Source of the DNA: an uncultured Clostridia bacterium
Lineage (GTDB): Bacteria > Bacillota > Clostridia > Oscillospirales > Ruminococcaceae
Assembly: GCA_947627465.1 (NCBI GenBank)
Contig: CANQWD010000006.1
Span: forward strand, 42,089 to 106,088
DNA length: 64,000 nt
Direction: 5' to 3'
The position numbers and the translations under genes were made by a program. The number at the start of each line of letters is the position of its first letter. The first letter of the stretch is position 1. The notes under the pieces were generated by a model. That model was not told the origin of the DNA, did not search any database, and saw nothing but the letters and a program-made list of their open reading frames with translations. This document shows, in pieces, positions 19,256 through 29,367 of the stretch.

Positions 19256-19690
19256 TCAAATTTCGTCAATTGAGAATGTTCTATTTGACAAACCGTGGTA
19301 ATAGTTCACTGTTTCTGCGGTGAACTTGTAAACGCAATAGTCATCGTCATCCACACCGTCAGGGTAATATATCTCGCAGCCGTCGCGCCAAAGCATTGCT
19401 TTTGTTTCCCGGTCGGTGCACACCTCGATGTTTCCGGTGAAAAGCGCCCCTGCGTAATCCTTATCGTTGACGTAATATACGCACGCTTTCGGGTTCGCAA
19501 TAAACTGCTTTACGCGCTTTGAACTGTAATTCGTAGAGAAATAATGTGTTTTTATAGGGCGCTTGTCCTCGTCCTCAAATACCAGCATTGCCTTTATTTG
19601 AGGAGCGCCGCTCTTGTTTACCGAGCCTATGTAGGCAACCTTTGATTTTTCTCGCAGTCCGCGTATCTCAGCTATGATTTTTTTGTCCAT
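19256..19690 (-). CDS. Pyridoxamine 5'-phosphate oxidase family protein
   Basis: KVAYIGSVNKSGAPQIKAMLVFE, HYFSTNYSSKRVKQFIANPKACVYYVND. Confidence 0.82.
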   Translation of the reverse strand: MDKKIIAEIRGLREKSKVAYIGSVNKSGAPQIKAMLVFEDEDKRPIKTHYFSTNYSSKRVKQFIANPKACVYYVNDKDYAGALFTGNIEVCTDRETKAMLWRDGCEIYYPDGVDDDDYCVYKFTAETVNYYHGLSNRTFSIDEI

Positions 19691-20129
19691 TTTCATTCTC
19701 CTTTTTGATAAGATTTTCAAGAACTTTCCCAAGAGCCTTTTCAAAGGCGAGTATCTCGTCATCGCCGAATCCTCCGTAAAAAATCTCACTCATTTTTGCG
19801 GAAACCTCGTCATATTTTTCACGCAGAGAACGCGCGTGTTTCGTAAGCTGAATACGCACGGTTCTGCGGTCGGCGGGGTCGAATGCACGCACGATGTGCC
19901 CCGATTTTTCCAATCGGTCAAGCATACTTGTGAGAGTGGTTTTCGCAAGTCCCGTTTTTTCGGAAAGCTCACGGATGGGAATGTCATCCCTTTCCCAAAG
20001 CACAAATAATATCCGACCCTGCGCCCCGTTAAACTCGCTTATACCGTGTTCCGAAAGCAGCTTTTCAAATACCCGCCCCTGAATCTGTTTGATTTTTGTG
20101 ATAAGAAATCCGCCGTTTGTTTTCTGCAT
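19668..20129 (-). CDS. MarR family transcriptional regulator
   Basis: IPIRELSEKTGLAKTTLTSMLDRLEKSGHIVRAFDPADRRTVRIQLT. Confidence 0.9.
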   Translation of the reverse strand: MQKTNGGFLITKIKQIQGRVFEKLLSEHGISEFNGAQGRILFVLWERDDIPIRELSEKTGLAKTTLTSMLDRLEKSGHIVRAFDPADRRTVRIQLTKHARSLREKYDEVSAKMSEIFYGGFGDDEILAFEKALGKVLENLIKKENENGQKNHS

Positions 20130-20148
20130 TTCGCACCTCCTACCATAT

Positions 20149-20177
20149 AGTATAGTACTATATAGTACTAATGTCAA
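20149..20177 (-). promoter_or_regulatory. MarR operon promoter with palindromic operator in the spacer
   Basis: On the minus strand TTGACA (20177-20172), 17 bp, TATACT (20154-20149); perfect 18-bp palindrome TAGTACTATATAGTACTA at 20153-20170. Confidence 0.75.
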
Positions 20178-20412
20178 GCGTTTTCTTAATGTTTCACGCA
20201 ATTTTCACACAAAGTTCTTCAAAAAGTTTCTGACGTTGCCTTAAGTTTTCCTTGCGCAGTATTGTTTTAGAAATATTGTCATTTTATACAAAAATTTCTA
20301 AAATTCAATATATTTAATGTGTGAAACATTGAATTTCAAAAATCCCTTGAAAAAAAGCGTATTTTGCGGTATACTATAATACAGAGGTACTACATCTTGA
20401 AAGGAGATTATT

Positions 20413-21666
20413 ATGTACAACGATTTGATGGATTCGATAGGTTTTGTGGGCAATTACGATAAAGAGGTTGCCGACGCAATGGGTCTGGAGCTGGAGCGCC
20501 AGCAGCGTAACTTGGAGCTTATTGCGAGCGAGAATATAGTTTCCCCCGCGGTTATGGCGGCAATGGGCAGCGTTCTCACGAACAAGTACGCCGAGGGTTA
20601 CCCCGGGAGACGTTATTACGGCGGCTGCGAGGACGTTGATATCGTCGAGAATATCGCGATAGAACGCGCAAAGAAGCTTTTCGGCGCACAGTTCGCGAAC
20701 GTTCAGGCGCATTCGGGCGCACAGGCGAACACGGCGGTTTATGTGGCCCTGCTTCAGCCGGGCGACACCGTTATGGGTATGAGCCTCGATAACGGCGGAC
20801 ATTTAACGCACGGTTCTCCCGTAAATATTTCGGGCAAGCTCTATAACTTCGTTCCCTACGGCACGAACGACGACGGTTTTATAGATTATGAGGAGCTTTA
20901 CAAGCAGGCTAACAAGTGCAAGCCCAAACTTATCGTTGCGGGTGCGTCCGCTTACCCGAGAGCGATCGACTTTGAGAAACTCTCCTCTATTGCGAGAGCG
21001 GTCGGCGCCTATCTCATGGTAGACATGGCGCATATCGCGGGACTTGTCGCGGCGGGTCAGCACCAAAGCCCCGTACCCTACGCTGACATCGTTACGACGA
21101 CCACTCACAAGACTTTGAGAGGTCCGCGCGGCGGTCTTATCCTTACAAACAACGAGTATCTCGCGAAGAAGATAAACTCCGCGATTTTCCCCGGAACGCA
21201 GGGCGGTCCGCTTATGCACGTTATCGCGGCGAAAGCCGTTTGCTTCGGCGAGGCGCTGAAGCCCGAGTTCAAGACCTACGGCGAACAGATAGTTAAGAAC
21301 GCCAAGGCTCTTGCGGATACTCTGCTTGAAAAAGGCTTTAACCTTGTTTCGGGCGGCACGGACAATCACCTTATGCTCGTTGATTTGAGACCGTTCAACA
21401 TCACCGGCAAGGAATTGCAGAACAACCTCGACGACGTTTACATCACCGTAAACAAGAACGCTATCCCCAACGACCCGCAGAAGCCCGCGTTCACAAGCGG
21501 CGTTCGCATAGGCACGCCCGCTGTTACGACGCGCGGTCTTAAAGAGGACGATATGAAAGTTATCGGCGAGTGCATTTACCTTACGGCTAAGGATCACGAC
21601 GGCAACAAGGAGAAAGTTCGCGCTATGGTAACGGAGCTTACGAATAAATATCCGCTGTACAAATAA
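20413..21666 (+). CDS. glyA: Serine hydroxymethyltransferase
   Basis: [57 protein letters not shown]. Confidence 0.97.
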   Translation: MYNDLMDSIGFVGNYDKEVADAMGLELERQQRNLELIASENIVSPAVMAAMGSVLTNKYAEGYPGRRYYGGCEDVDIVENIAIERAKKLFGAQFANVQAHSGAQANTAVYVALLQPGDTVMGMSLDNGGHLTHGSPVNISGKLYNFVPYGTNDDGFIDYEELYKQANKCKPKLIVAGASAYPRAIDFEKLSSIARAVGAYLMVDMAHIAGLVAAGQHQSPVPYADIVTTTTHKTLRGPRGGLILTNNEYLAKKINSAIFPGTQGGPLMHVIAAKAVCFGEALKPEFKTYGEQIVKNAKALADTLLEKGFNLVSGGTDNHLMLVDLRPFNITGKELQNNLDDVYITVNKNAIPNDPQKPAFTSGVRIGTPAVTTRGLKEDDMKVIGECIYLTAKDHDGNKEKVRAMVTELTNKYPLYK

Positions 21667-21729
21667 TTGATAATGTGCAATGGATAATTGACAATTTTGG
21701 TGTGCGCTTTGCGCATGTTATTTAAAACT

Positions 21730-22290
21730 ATGAAATATACACGAGAATTTATTGAAGATAAATTTAAACGCGGCGAGCGTTTAAAATTCATCTTCTTTTG
21801 GGGGCATAAGCCGTCGGCGGACGGAAGCATTACAAAATCGTGCTTCAGTCAGTGGTGGGATTGCCGCTTCACGGTTGACGGCGTGGAGTATCACACCGCC
21901 GAACAGTATATGATGGCGCAGAAAGCCGCGCTTTTCGGAGACGAGGAGATCCGCCGCGAGATAATGTCGGCAGGTCACCCGAAGCAATTCAAGGCGCTCG
22001 GACAAAAGGTCTCGCACTTTAAACAGAATGTGTGGGACGAAAACTGCCGCGATATCGTAGCAAAAGGAAACTTGGCGAAATTCTCTCAAAACGAGAGCCT
22101 AAAGTCGTTCTTGCTGAATACAAATACACGCGTTCTCGTTGAAGCCAGCCCCTACGACAAGATTTGGGGCATTGGAATGGGAGCGGACGACCCGAAAGCC
22201 GAAAACCCCGCGTTATGGAACGGCACGAATTTCCTCGGCTTTTGCCTTATGGAAGTGCGCGATATTTTGAGGGAGAACGCGAATGGTTAA
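21730..22290 (+). CDS. NADAR family protein
   Basis: CFSQWWDCRFTVDGVEYHTAEQYMMAQKA, LWNGTNFLGFCLMEVRD. Confidence 0.9.
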   Translation: MKYTREFIEDKFKRGERLKFIFFWGHKPSADGSITKSCFSQWWDCRFTVDGVEYHTAEQYMMAQKAALFGDEEIRREIMSAGHPKQFKALGQKVSHFKQNVWDENCRDIVAKGNLAKFSQNESLKSFLLNTNTRVLVEASPYDKIWGIGMGADDPKAENPALWNGTNFLGFCLMEVRDILRENANG

Positions 22291-23062
22291 TGAGAAAATC
22301 GACGGCGGCAAGGCGTTCGATTGGGGCAGGACCTCGGAGGATTACGCAAAATTCCGCGATATTTACCCCGACGAGTTCTATGAGCGTATCGCGAAGCGCG
22401 GTTTATGCGTAAACGGACAGAATGTTCTGGACTTAGGCACGGGAACGGGTGTTATTCCGCGAAATATGCGAAAATACGGCGCGAAGTGGACGGGCGCGGA
22501 CATTGCCGAAAATCAGATAGAACAGGCGCGGCGCTTGTCGGCGGGAATGGATATCAATTACGTATGCTCTCCCGTTGAGGAAGCGGAGTTTCCCGAAAGC
22601 TCGTTTGACGTGGTAACAGCGTGCCAATGCTTTTGGTATTTCCACCACGAGACGCTTATCCCCAAACTCTGCGCAATGTTGAAAGACGGCGGTTTTTTCG
22701 TGCCTATGGAAATGGAGTGGCTGCCGTTTGAGGACGAAATAGCGCGGCAGAGCGAGGAATTGGTTCTGAAATACAATCCAAATTGGACGGGCGCGGGAAT
22801 GAAGCGGCAAGAGCTTTTCGTTCCCGAATGTTATTTCGATAAGTTCAAGCTCGTTTATCATGAGGAATACGCCTTGCCGGTGCATTTTACCCGTGAAAGC
22901 TGGAACGGGCGAATGAAAGCGTGCAGGGGAGTGGGCGCGTCGCTGTCGGAGAGCGAGACTGCCGCTTGGGAAAAGGAACATACGGCTCTGCTTGAAAAAA
23001 TCGCTCCCCCGGAATTTGACGTGAAGCATTTCGCCGCTTTCGCGGTTCTTGAAAAGTTGTGA
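22283..23062 (+). CDS. Class I SAM-dependent methyltransferase
   Basis: NVLDLGTGTGVIPRNM motif I; FDVVTACQCFWYF. Confidence 0.88.
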   Translation: MVNEKIDGGKAFDWGRTSEDYAKFRDIYPDEFYERIAKRGLCVNGQNVLDLGTGTGVIPRNMRKYGAKWTGADIAENQIEQARRLSAGMDINYVCSPVEEAEFPESSFDVVTACQCFWYFHHETLIPKLCAMLKDGGFFVPMEMEWLPFEDEIARQSEELVLKYNPNWTGAGMKRQELFVPECYFDKFKLVYHEEYALPVHFTRESWNGRMKACRGVGASLSESETAAWEKEHTALLEKIAPPEFDVKHFAAFAVLEKL

Positions 23063-23083
23063 TAAGACAGAAAGGAAAATATA

Positions 23084-24235
23084 ATGTCAAATGTAAAAAA
23101 TACGGAAGTTCTTTATTCGGAGTATAACGAGGTAGCACCTATCGGGCTTATCGCCATGCGCGGCACCGAGGAACTCGGAGCGCGTATCAACAGCTATCTC
23201 ACGCGCTGGGCGGACAGATACGGAAAGCCCGTTCACGACTACCTTATAGAGGCGGAGTGCCCTCGTTTCTCTTCGGGAGACGCAAAGGGTCTTATAAAGA
23301 GCACGGTTCGCGGCAAGGATTTGTTTATCCTTGTGGACGTGGGAAATTACAGCTGTACTTACAAACTTTTCGACCGCGAAAACTATATGTCTCCCGACGA
23401 TCACTACGCCGATCTTAAGCGTATTATTCAGGCGGCTTCGGGAAAACCGCACCGCATAAACGTTATTATGCCGCTGCTTTACGGCGGACGTCAGCACAGA
23501 CGCTCCTACCGCGAGAGCTTGGACTGCGCGTTTATGCTTCAGGAACTTCACGATATGGGCGTTGAGAACGTCATCACCGTGGACGCTCACGACCCGCGCG
23601 TATGCAACGCTATCCCGCTTATGGGCTTCGATAACGTTATTCCGTCTTATCAAGTCTTAAAATCAATGTTTGCCTCGTTCCCCGACCTTGTGATAGACAA
23701 AGATCACTTTATGGTGATAAGCCCCGACGAGGGCGCATTGAACCGCAATATGTTCTACGCTTCAATGTTGGAAGTGGAAATGGGAATGTTCTACAAGCGC
23801 CGCGATTATTCCACGATAGTAAACGGGCGCAACCCCATTGTGGCGCATGAATATCTGGGAACCTCCGTTGAGGGAAAGACTGTGTTTGTTGCCGACGACA
23901 TCATTTCTTCGGGCGAATCCATGCTCGATATCGCCAAAGAACTTAAAAAGCGCAAAGCAAAGCGTTTCTTTGCCTATGCAACATACGGAATTTTCACCAA
24001 CGGCTTGGAAGCGTTCGATAAGGCTTATGAGGACGGAATGATCGAAGCGGTGTTCAGCACAAACCTTACTTACCGCACGCCCGAACTGCTCAAACGTCCG
24101 TGGTATAAGGAAGTTGACGTATCGAAGTATATCGCGTACTTCATAGCTTCCATAAATCATGACACTTCGATCTCCAACGTCATGGACCCGAACGAGAAAA
24201 TAAAGGCTCTGCTTCGCGAGCACAAAGGTCTGTAA
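23084..24235 (+). CDS. prs: Ribose-phosphate pyrophosphokinase (long clostridial form)
   Basis: RINVIMPLLYGGRQHRR, VITVDAHDPRV, VFVADDIISSGESM. Confidence 0.85.
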   Translation: MSNVKNTEVLYSEYNEVAPIGLIAMRGTEELGARINSYLTRWADRYGKPVHDYLIEAECPRFSSGDAKGLIKSTVRGKDLFILVDVGNYSCTYKLFDRENYMSPDDHYADLKRIIQAASGKPHRINVIMPLLYGGRQHRRSYRESLDCAFMLQELHDMGVENVITVDAHDPRVCNAIPLMGFDNVIPSYQVLKSMFASFPDLVIDKDHFMVISPDEGALNRNMFYASMLEVEMGMFYKRRDYSTIVNGRNPIVAHEYLGTSVEGKTVFVADDIISSGESMLDIAKELKKRKAKRFFAYATYGIFTNGLEAFDKAYEDGMIEAVFSTNLTYRTPELLKRPWYKEVDVSKYIAYFIASINHDTSISNVMDPNEKIKALLREHKGL

Positions 24236-24236
24236 T

Positions 24237-25487
24237 ATGCCGCTCGCCGATAAAATACGCCCCGATACGATAGATGAAGTCGTGGGGCAGACGCATCTTT
24301 TGGGAGCGGGAAAACCGCTTCGCCGCGTGATAGAATCGGGGAAGATACCGAATATGATCTTTTACGGACCGTCCGGAGTGGGAAAGACCACTGTCGCGCG
24401 AATAATCGCCGAGAGCGCGAATATGCGGCTCCACAAGCTTAACGGCACGAACGCAAGTACCTCGGACATTAAGAACATAGTCGCGGAGCTTGACACTTTT
24501 CTCGGCGCAAACGGTGTTTTGCTGTACTTGGACGAGATACAGTACCTCAATAAAAAGCAGCAGCAAAGCCTTTTGGAATACATTGAGGACGGCTCTATAA
24601 CGCTTATCGCGTCCACTACGGAAAATCCGTATTTTTACGTTTACAACGCTGTTTTGAGCCGTTCCACGGTTTTTGAGTTCAAGCCCGTAGAGCCTGACGA
24701 AATGGCAAGGGCGGTTCGGCGCGGATTTGCGGAACTGTCCAAGGAAAACGGCACGGAGTATAATATTTCCGATGAAGCGGTGAATTATATTTGTCACGGA
24801 GTGGGCGGCGACGTCCGCAAGTGTTTAAATACCGTAGAGCTTTGCGCGTTGACGGCGGCGGACGGCAGGGTAGACCTCGAGATCGCGAAAGAGCTTACTC
24901 AGCGCAGTAATATGCGTTACGACCGCGACGGTGACCAGCATTACGACTTGCTTTCCGCGCTGCAAAAATCCATTCGCGGCAGCGACGAAAACGCCGCGCT
25001 TCATTACGCGGCGCGGCTGATAGACGCGGGGGATATCATTTCTCTGTCACGACGGCTGCTTGTTATCGCCGCGGAGGATATCGGGCTTGCTTATCCGCAG
25101 GCTATTCCGATAGTTAAAGCGTGCGTAGACAGCGCAATGCAGCTTGGACTTCCTGAAGCGCGGATACCGCTCGGCGACGCTGTCGTTCTGCTCGCAACTT
25201 CTCCGAAGTCGAATTCCGCACATATTGCGATGGACGCGGCGCTGGCGGACGTTCGCAACGGAGCGGTCGGAGATTTTCCGCGGCATTTGCAGAACAAGCA
25301 CTGCGACGGCGAGGACGCGGAAATTCGCGGACAGCATTATCTCTATCCGCACGATTTTCCCAATCATTATGTAAAACAGCAGTATCTTCCCGATAATTTA
25401 AAGGATAAGGTATACTATCAATTTGGCGACAACAAACTCGAAAACGCCGCGCGCGAATATTGGGACAAAATAAAAAATCAGAAGTAG
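24237..25487 (+). CDS. rarA: Replication-associated recombination protein A
   Basis: PLADKIRPDTIDEVVGQTHLLGAGKPLRR, MIFYGPSGVGKTTVAR, LYLDEIQYLNKKQQ. Confidence 0.93.
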   Translation: MPLADKIRPDTIDEVVGQTHLLGAGKPLRRVIESGKIPNMIFYGPSGVGKTTVARIIAESANMRLHKLNGTNASTSDIKNIVAELDTFLGANGVLLYLDEIQYLNKKQQQSLLEYIEDGSITLIASTTENPYFYVYNAVLSRSTVFEFKPVEPDEMARAVRRGFAELSKENGTEYNISDEAVNYICHGVGGDVRKCLNTVELCALTAADGRVDLEIAKELTQRSNMRYDRDGDQHYDLLSALQKSIRGSDENAALHYAARLIDAGDIISLSRRLLVIAAEDIGLAYPQAIPIVKACVDSAMQLGLPEARIPLGDAVVLLATSPKSNSAHIAMDAALADVRNGAVGDFPRHLQNKHCDGEDAEIRGQHYLYPHDFPNHYVKQQYLPDNLKDKVYYQFGDNKLENAAREYWDKIKNQK

Positions 25488-26398
25488 GTCTCTATACGCT
25501 TCCTGCAGTTTTCGGTGGAGTAGATCCAGTTGTCGATGTGATTTGAGGTTATAAAGTAATTAAGCTCGTTGTTGTGATAAGCGTTGTCAAACGCGTTCAC
25601 GATGATGAGCTTTATTTTCATCTTTTCGGGGATTATGGCTTTAATGTAAACGGAAGCGCAGTTGTTGACGATAACGCCGTCGTGCGGTTCGGCAAGTCCC
25701 GCGAGATTTGGGGTAAGTTCCACGAAAACGCCGTAGTCCTCCACCGAGCGGACAATTCCCGTGACTGTCTCGCCTGTTGAAAACAACGCGGCGTTTTGTT
25801 CCCACGTACCGAGAAGTTCCTTGTGAGTTAAACATACTCTGTCGCCGTCAAACGACTTGACGACCGCTCTGATATCCTGTCCGACAAAAAATCTGTCAGA
25901 CGGGTGAGAAATTCTGGAAATAGATATCAAATCGATAGGTATAAGCGACGGAATTCCACAGCCGATATCCACAAAGCAGCCGAATTGTTCCAAATGCGTC
26001 ACCCGCGCGGGAATGACGTCGCCGGGGCAAAGGTTGGCTATGTAGTTCTCCATACAAAGCTTTTGCGCTTTTTTGCGCGAAAGAACGGCGCGGACAATGC
26101 CGTTAGCGTCGCGGTCGAAATCGGTGACTACAAAGCACACGGGCTTGTTTACCCGCGAGATAAGCGCGATATCGCGCGTTGTGCCCTCGGAAATACCGAT
26201 AGCTCCCTCCTCGCGCGGAATAATGCCTCTCATACAGCCAAGGTCTATAACAAGATCGTGGTCGCTGTTGCAAACTATACAGGGTGCCTCAAGAATTTTT
26301 CCCGATTTCAAACACTCGGCAAGGCTTTGGTAATTCGCCGTGCATGCCGAGTTTTCGGGTGTGCCGAATAAAAAGCCCTCAGGCAGATACTCTTTCAT
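25478..26398 (-). CDS. S1 RNA-binding domain protein
   Basis: Multiple S1-like segments (GDVIPARVTHLEQFGCFVDIGCGIPSLIPI; GETVTGIVRSVEDYGVFVELTPNLAGLAE). Confidence 0.8.
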   Translation of the reverse strand: MKEYLPEGFLFGTPENSACTANYQSLAECLKSGKILEAPCIVCNSDHDLVIDLGCMRGIIPREEGAIGISEGTTRDIALISRVNKPVCFVVTDFDRDANGIVRAVLSRKKAQKLCMENYIANLCPGDVIPARVTHLEQFGCFVDIGCGIPSLIPIDLISISRISHPSDRFFVGQDIRAVVKSFDGDRVCLTHKELLGTWEQNAALFSTGETVTGIVRSVEDYGVFVELTPNLAGLAEPHDGVIVNNCASVYIKAIIPEKMKIKLIIVNAFDNAYHNNELNYFITSNHIDNWIYSTENCRKRIETYF

Positions 26399-26470
26399 TT
26401 TGTACCTCCAACGGATTGATTTACATTTAATTCTATGAACCGTCGTGAGGTATTATGCAAATAACCGATA

Positions 26471-26503
26471 AAAAAGCCGCAATATCAACATTGCGGCTTT
26501 TTG
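26471..26503 (-). terminator. Intrinsic terminator (bidirectional-looking) between the S1 and hydrogenase-like genes
   Basis: AAAAAGCCGCAAT ATCAAC ATTGCGGCTTTTT. Confidence 0.8.
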
Positions 26504-26511
26504 TTAGATTA

Positions 26512-28389
26512 TCAGTTGACTGTTTCAAGGCTGGACGCCAATTCGTTAACCTGCTGAACGATATCGGTGATTTCCGAAACGTTTTGGCTAATAAATTTAA
26601 GGCTTTTATTTAGGTCGTCCACAGCGTTGTCGGTATTATTTACGTTAGTTTTTGTGCTGTCAACATCCGACATGATCTTTTGGGAACATCCTTTAATTCC
26701 GCTTATATTCTCCAAAATCTGCTTGGTATGCTGTTCCGCAGCTTTCAGAGTATCGGCGGAGCGCACCGCCAGCATTCTTATCTCGCCCGCAACGACCGCA
26801 AATCCCTTTCCAAATTGTCCCGCGCTTGCCGCTTCTATGGAAGCGTTTATCGCAAGGATATTTGTTTGCTCGGAAATGCCTTTGATTTTGTCAAGAATAC
26901 GCTCGTATTCGCCGATACTTACACTTATCTGATTTACAAATGCCGCGATTTCGTTTGCACGAGTAAGTATTTCGCTGATATCCGTTTCAAGAGTACTCAT
27001 ATCGGATTTAATATTATCATTTTTAACGGTGTTTTCCGTCGTCTGCTCGTGGATAGGCATAATTTTATCGGAGAGCATTTGCATGGATTGTTGAATATTA
27101 CCGACAACATCAGCAAGTTTATCGTTTTGACTTTCGATTTTTGAAGTCATATTCTGCAAGATCGCCTTTTCGTGAACAATACAGTTTTCGGGTTTGTTGT
27201 TGCCATAGAAAATAGTCCGCGCCATATCGTGACAAGATTTATAACCGCAGGCGTGGCAGTCGATGTGGCGATCCACTTCCGTAAATTTGCCCATAGAACA
27301 GAAGATCTCGTTGAGCTGCTCCTCGGTCGGGTCAATAGTGGTGCGTCTGTTCTCGTATTTTCTGATGAAATCATCCAACCGCAGAGTTTTAAAGATCTTT
27401 TTGTGGAAACGAGCGGACGATTTATTTCTGTTAGCCCACTTTTTCGCGTGAACCATAATATCGTAGGCATTGAAAGAGTTTACGGATTCACGTGCGCCAA
27501 CACCAGTGTTGCATCCGAATTCGCAGTTAAGGACATCGTAAACCGCGGGCAGATGATACTTGTCGGTTTCCAGATATTTGTCCAGATCCTCGTATACCTT
27601 ATTTGCTCCCTCGGAAGTAGTGACGGTAAGTTCGGGATCATATACGTGCAGACAGTCCTTAAGTCCGCCCGGCATAGGGTAGAACGCGCCGTCGAAGCCA
27701 CGCGCCACAGAAAATTCAAACGGACTTCTGCCGTTGCTTAGCATAACATTATTATCCCTTATGTACCTTACTATATTCTTAAACGTAATGTTGTAGCTGA
27801 TAACACCTGTGTTGTGGAACTCGTCCGATTTTGCGATACACGGAGTAACTCCCACGAGAATGTCTTGATTATTAAGATATTTTCTCGCGTAGATCGCCGC
27901 GCACATCAACGGAGATTGAACGGGAGACAGTGACTGGATAAGCTCGGGCTTATGCTTTTCGGCATAATTGACGATAGCCGCACACGGCTGTGAAATTATC
28001 TTGCTTTCCGGGTGCTTTTTGAGATATTCAATATGCATATAAGTACATATATCAGCGCCGAACGCGCCGTCGTAAACCTCTTTAACGCCCTGATCCTTAA
28101 ACCATTGGAGAACGTGTCTCCAGGTGCCGTCCATAGACGCTTTAATAGCGGGTGCAACAACGAATGAAACGTTTTGCGTTTTGATAAGTTCCAAAACCTT
28201 ATCCAGATCATCGTCATAATACCTTGCGTCGTGCTGACAGGCTTTGATACATTCGCCGCATTGAATACATTCCGCATTGTTGACGGTAACGACTTGTCCG
28301 TTGGATGTGTTTGCACTGGGAATAGGGCAGGCGCGAATACACGCGTTACAGCCTATGCATTTGTCTTCTCTTACATGAACCATAGTCAA
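26512..28389 (-). CDS. [FeFe]-hydrogenase-like (HydA C-terminal domain) protein fused to MCP signalling domain
   Basis: 2x[4Fe-4S] ferredoxin ([23 protein letters not shown]); SQPCAAI / TPCIAKSDE / [10 protein letters not shown]-cluster-like motifs; [14 protein letters not shown]-terminal [40 protein letters not shown]. Confidence 0.9.
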   Translation of the reverse strand: MTMVHVREDKCIGCNACIRACPIPSANTSNGQVVTVNNAECIQCGECIKACQHDARYYDDDLDKVLELIKTQNVSFVVAPAIKASMDGTWRHVLQWFKDQGVKEVYDGAFGADICTYMHIEYLKKHPESKIISQPCAAIVNYAEKHKPELIQSLSPVQSPLMCAAIYARKYLNNQDILVGVTPCIAKSDEFHNTGVISYNITFKNIVRYIRDNNVMLSNGRSPFEFSVARGFDGAFYPMPGGLKDCLHVYDPELTVTTSEGANKVYEDLDKYLETDKYHLPAVYDVLNCEFGCNTGVGARESVNSFNAYDIMVHAKKWANRNKSSARFHKKIFKTLRLDDFIRKYENRRTTIDPTEEQLNEIFCSMGKFTEVDRHIDCHACGYKSCHDMARTIFYGNNKPENCIVHEKAILQNMTSKIESQNDKLADVVGNIQQSMQMLSDKIMPIHEQTTENTVKNDNIKSDMSTLETDISEILTRANEIAAFVNQISVSIGEYERILDKIKGISEQTNILAINASIEAASAGQFGKGFAVVAGEIRMLAVRSADTLKAAEQHTKQILENISGIKGCSQKIMSDVDSTKTNVNNTDNAVDDLNKSLKFISQNVSEITDIVQQVNELASSLETVN

Positions 28390-28557
28390 AATTCTCCCTG
28401 TTTACAAAGTTATATAATTATATTATACTATTTTTGATGTATAAATTCAATCTGCTTTTTTAACGATATTTTTTTGCAAAAATTGTGCAAATGTGACAAC
28501 TTATGTAAAATTGGCTAACATTTTTAAATTGGCATATACTAATTTCGAGGTGGATGT

Positions 28558-28899
28558 ATGAAAAAATTTATAGAGGGAACCGTGTGCGGCTTTTTAAACG
28601 GCTTTTTCGGGTCGGGCGGGGGAATTCCGGCGGTGCCGATCTTTGAGAAAGACGGCGCCGAACCGAAAGAAGCCCATGCGACTTCCGTGGCGTTTATTTT
28701 CACGCTCAGTCTGGTGACGGCGGCATTCTACGGCTTTTCGGGTAATCTTGACTTTAAGGCGGCATGGCGGTTTATTCCGTGGGGAGTACTCGGCGCGGTT
28801 ACGGGTGCGTTATTCTTAAAGAAGATCAAGGCGAAAGTTTTAAAACGCGTTTTCGGCGGCATAATCACGATTGCCGCCGTGAGGATGCTGCTATGGTAG
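28558..28899 (+). CDS. TSUP (TauE/SafE) family half-size permease, first half
   Basis: GFLNGFFGSGGGIPAVPIFEKDG...ATSVAFIFTLS. Confidence 0.8.
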   Translation: MKKFIEGTVCGFLNGFFGSGGGIPAVPIFEKDGAEPKEAHATSVAFIFTLSLVTAAFYGFSGNLDFKAAWRFIPWGVLGAVTGALFLKKIKAKVLKRVFGGIITIAAVRMLLW

Positions 28900-29282
28900 C
28901 CGTAATAGTTGGATTTCTCACGGGAGTTCTCGCTTCAATGGGATTAGGCGGAGGATTTATACTTGTGGTGTGGCTCACGATTTTTGAGGGCGTACAGCAG
29001 CGTGCTGCGCAGGGGATAAATCTGCTGTTTTTTCTGCCGATAGCGTTGATCTCGCTGGTTTTACACATCAAAAATCATCTGATAAACGCCGCGCTTATAA
29101 AGAAAACCGCGCTCGGCGGCGTGCTCGGCGCGGTTATCGGAACGTATGGAGCGCAGCTTGTTGACAATTGGGTCTTGCGCAAGCTTTTCGCGCTGTTTTT
29201 GCTGTCGTTCGGGCTGAGGGAGCTGTTCGCCAAGAGAACCGACAAGCCGACGTCTAACTCCACTCAACAAAATAATACTTGA
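28893..29282 (+). CDS. TSUP (TauE/SafE) family half-size permease, second half
   Basis: VGFLTGVLASMGLGGGFILVVWLTIFEGVQQRAAQGINLLFFLP; overlaps the first half by 7 nt. Confidence 0.8.
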   Translation: MVAVIVGFLTGVLASMGLGGGFILVVWLTIFEGVQQRAAQGINLLFFLPIALISLVLHIKNHLINAALIKKTALGGVLGAVIGTYGAQLVDNWVLRKLFALFLLSFGLRELFAKRTDKPTSNSTQQNNT

Positions 29283-29367
29283 TAGCTTTAACGCTATGCC
29301 GGGGAAACCCTTTAAAATTCGCGTGTTTTTTGAGTTTGCGGTATTCGGCGGAGCGTTTTGCCGACGC

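Noticed and set aside
20803-21597. 264-aa minus-strand ORF inside glyA
   Set aside because: Antisense to a strongly conserved gene, no family motifs; an open-frame artefact of codon bias.
28858-28900. Programmed frameshift joining the two TSUP halves
   Set aside because: No slippery heptamer seen; a plain 7-nt stop/start overlap explains the arrangement, though sequencing error is not excluded.
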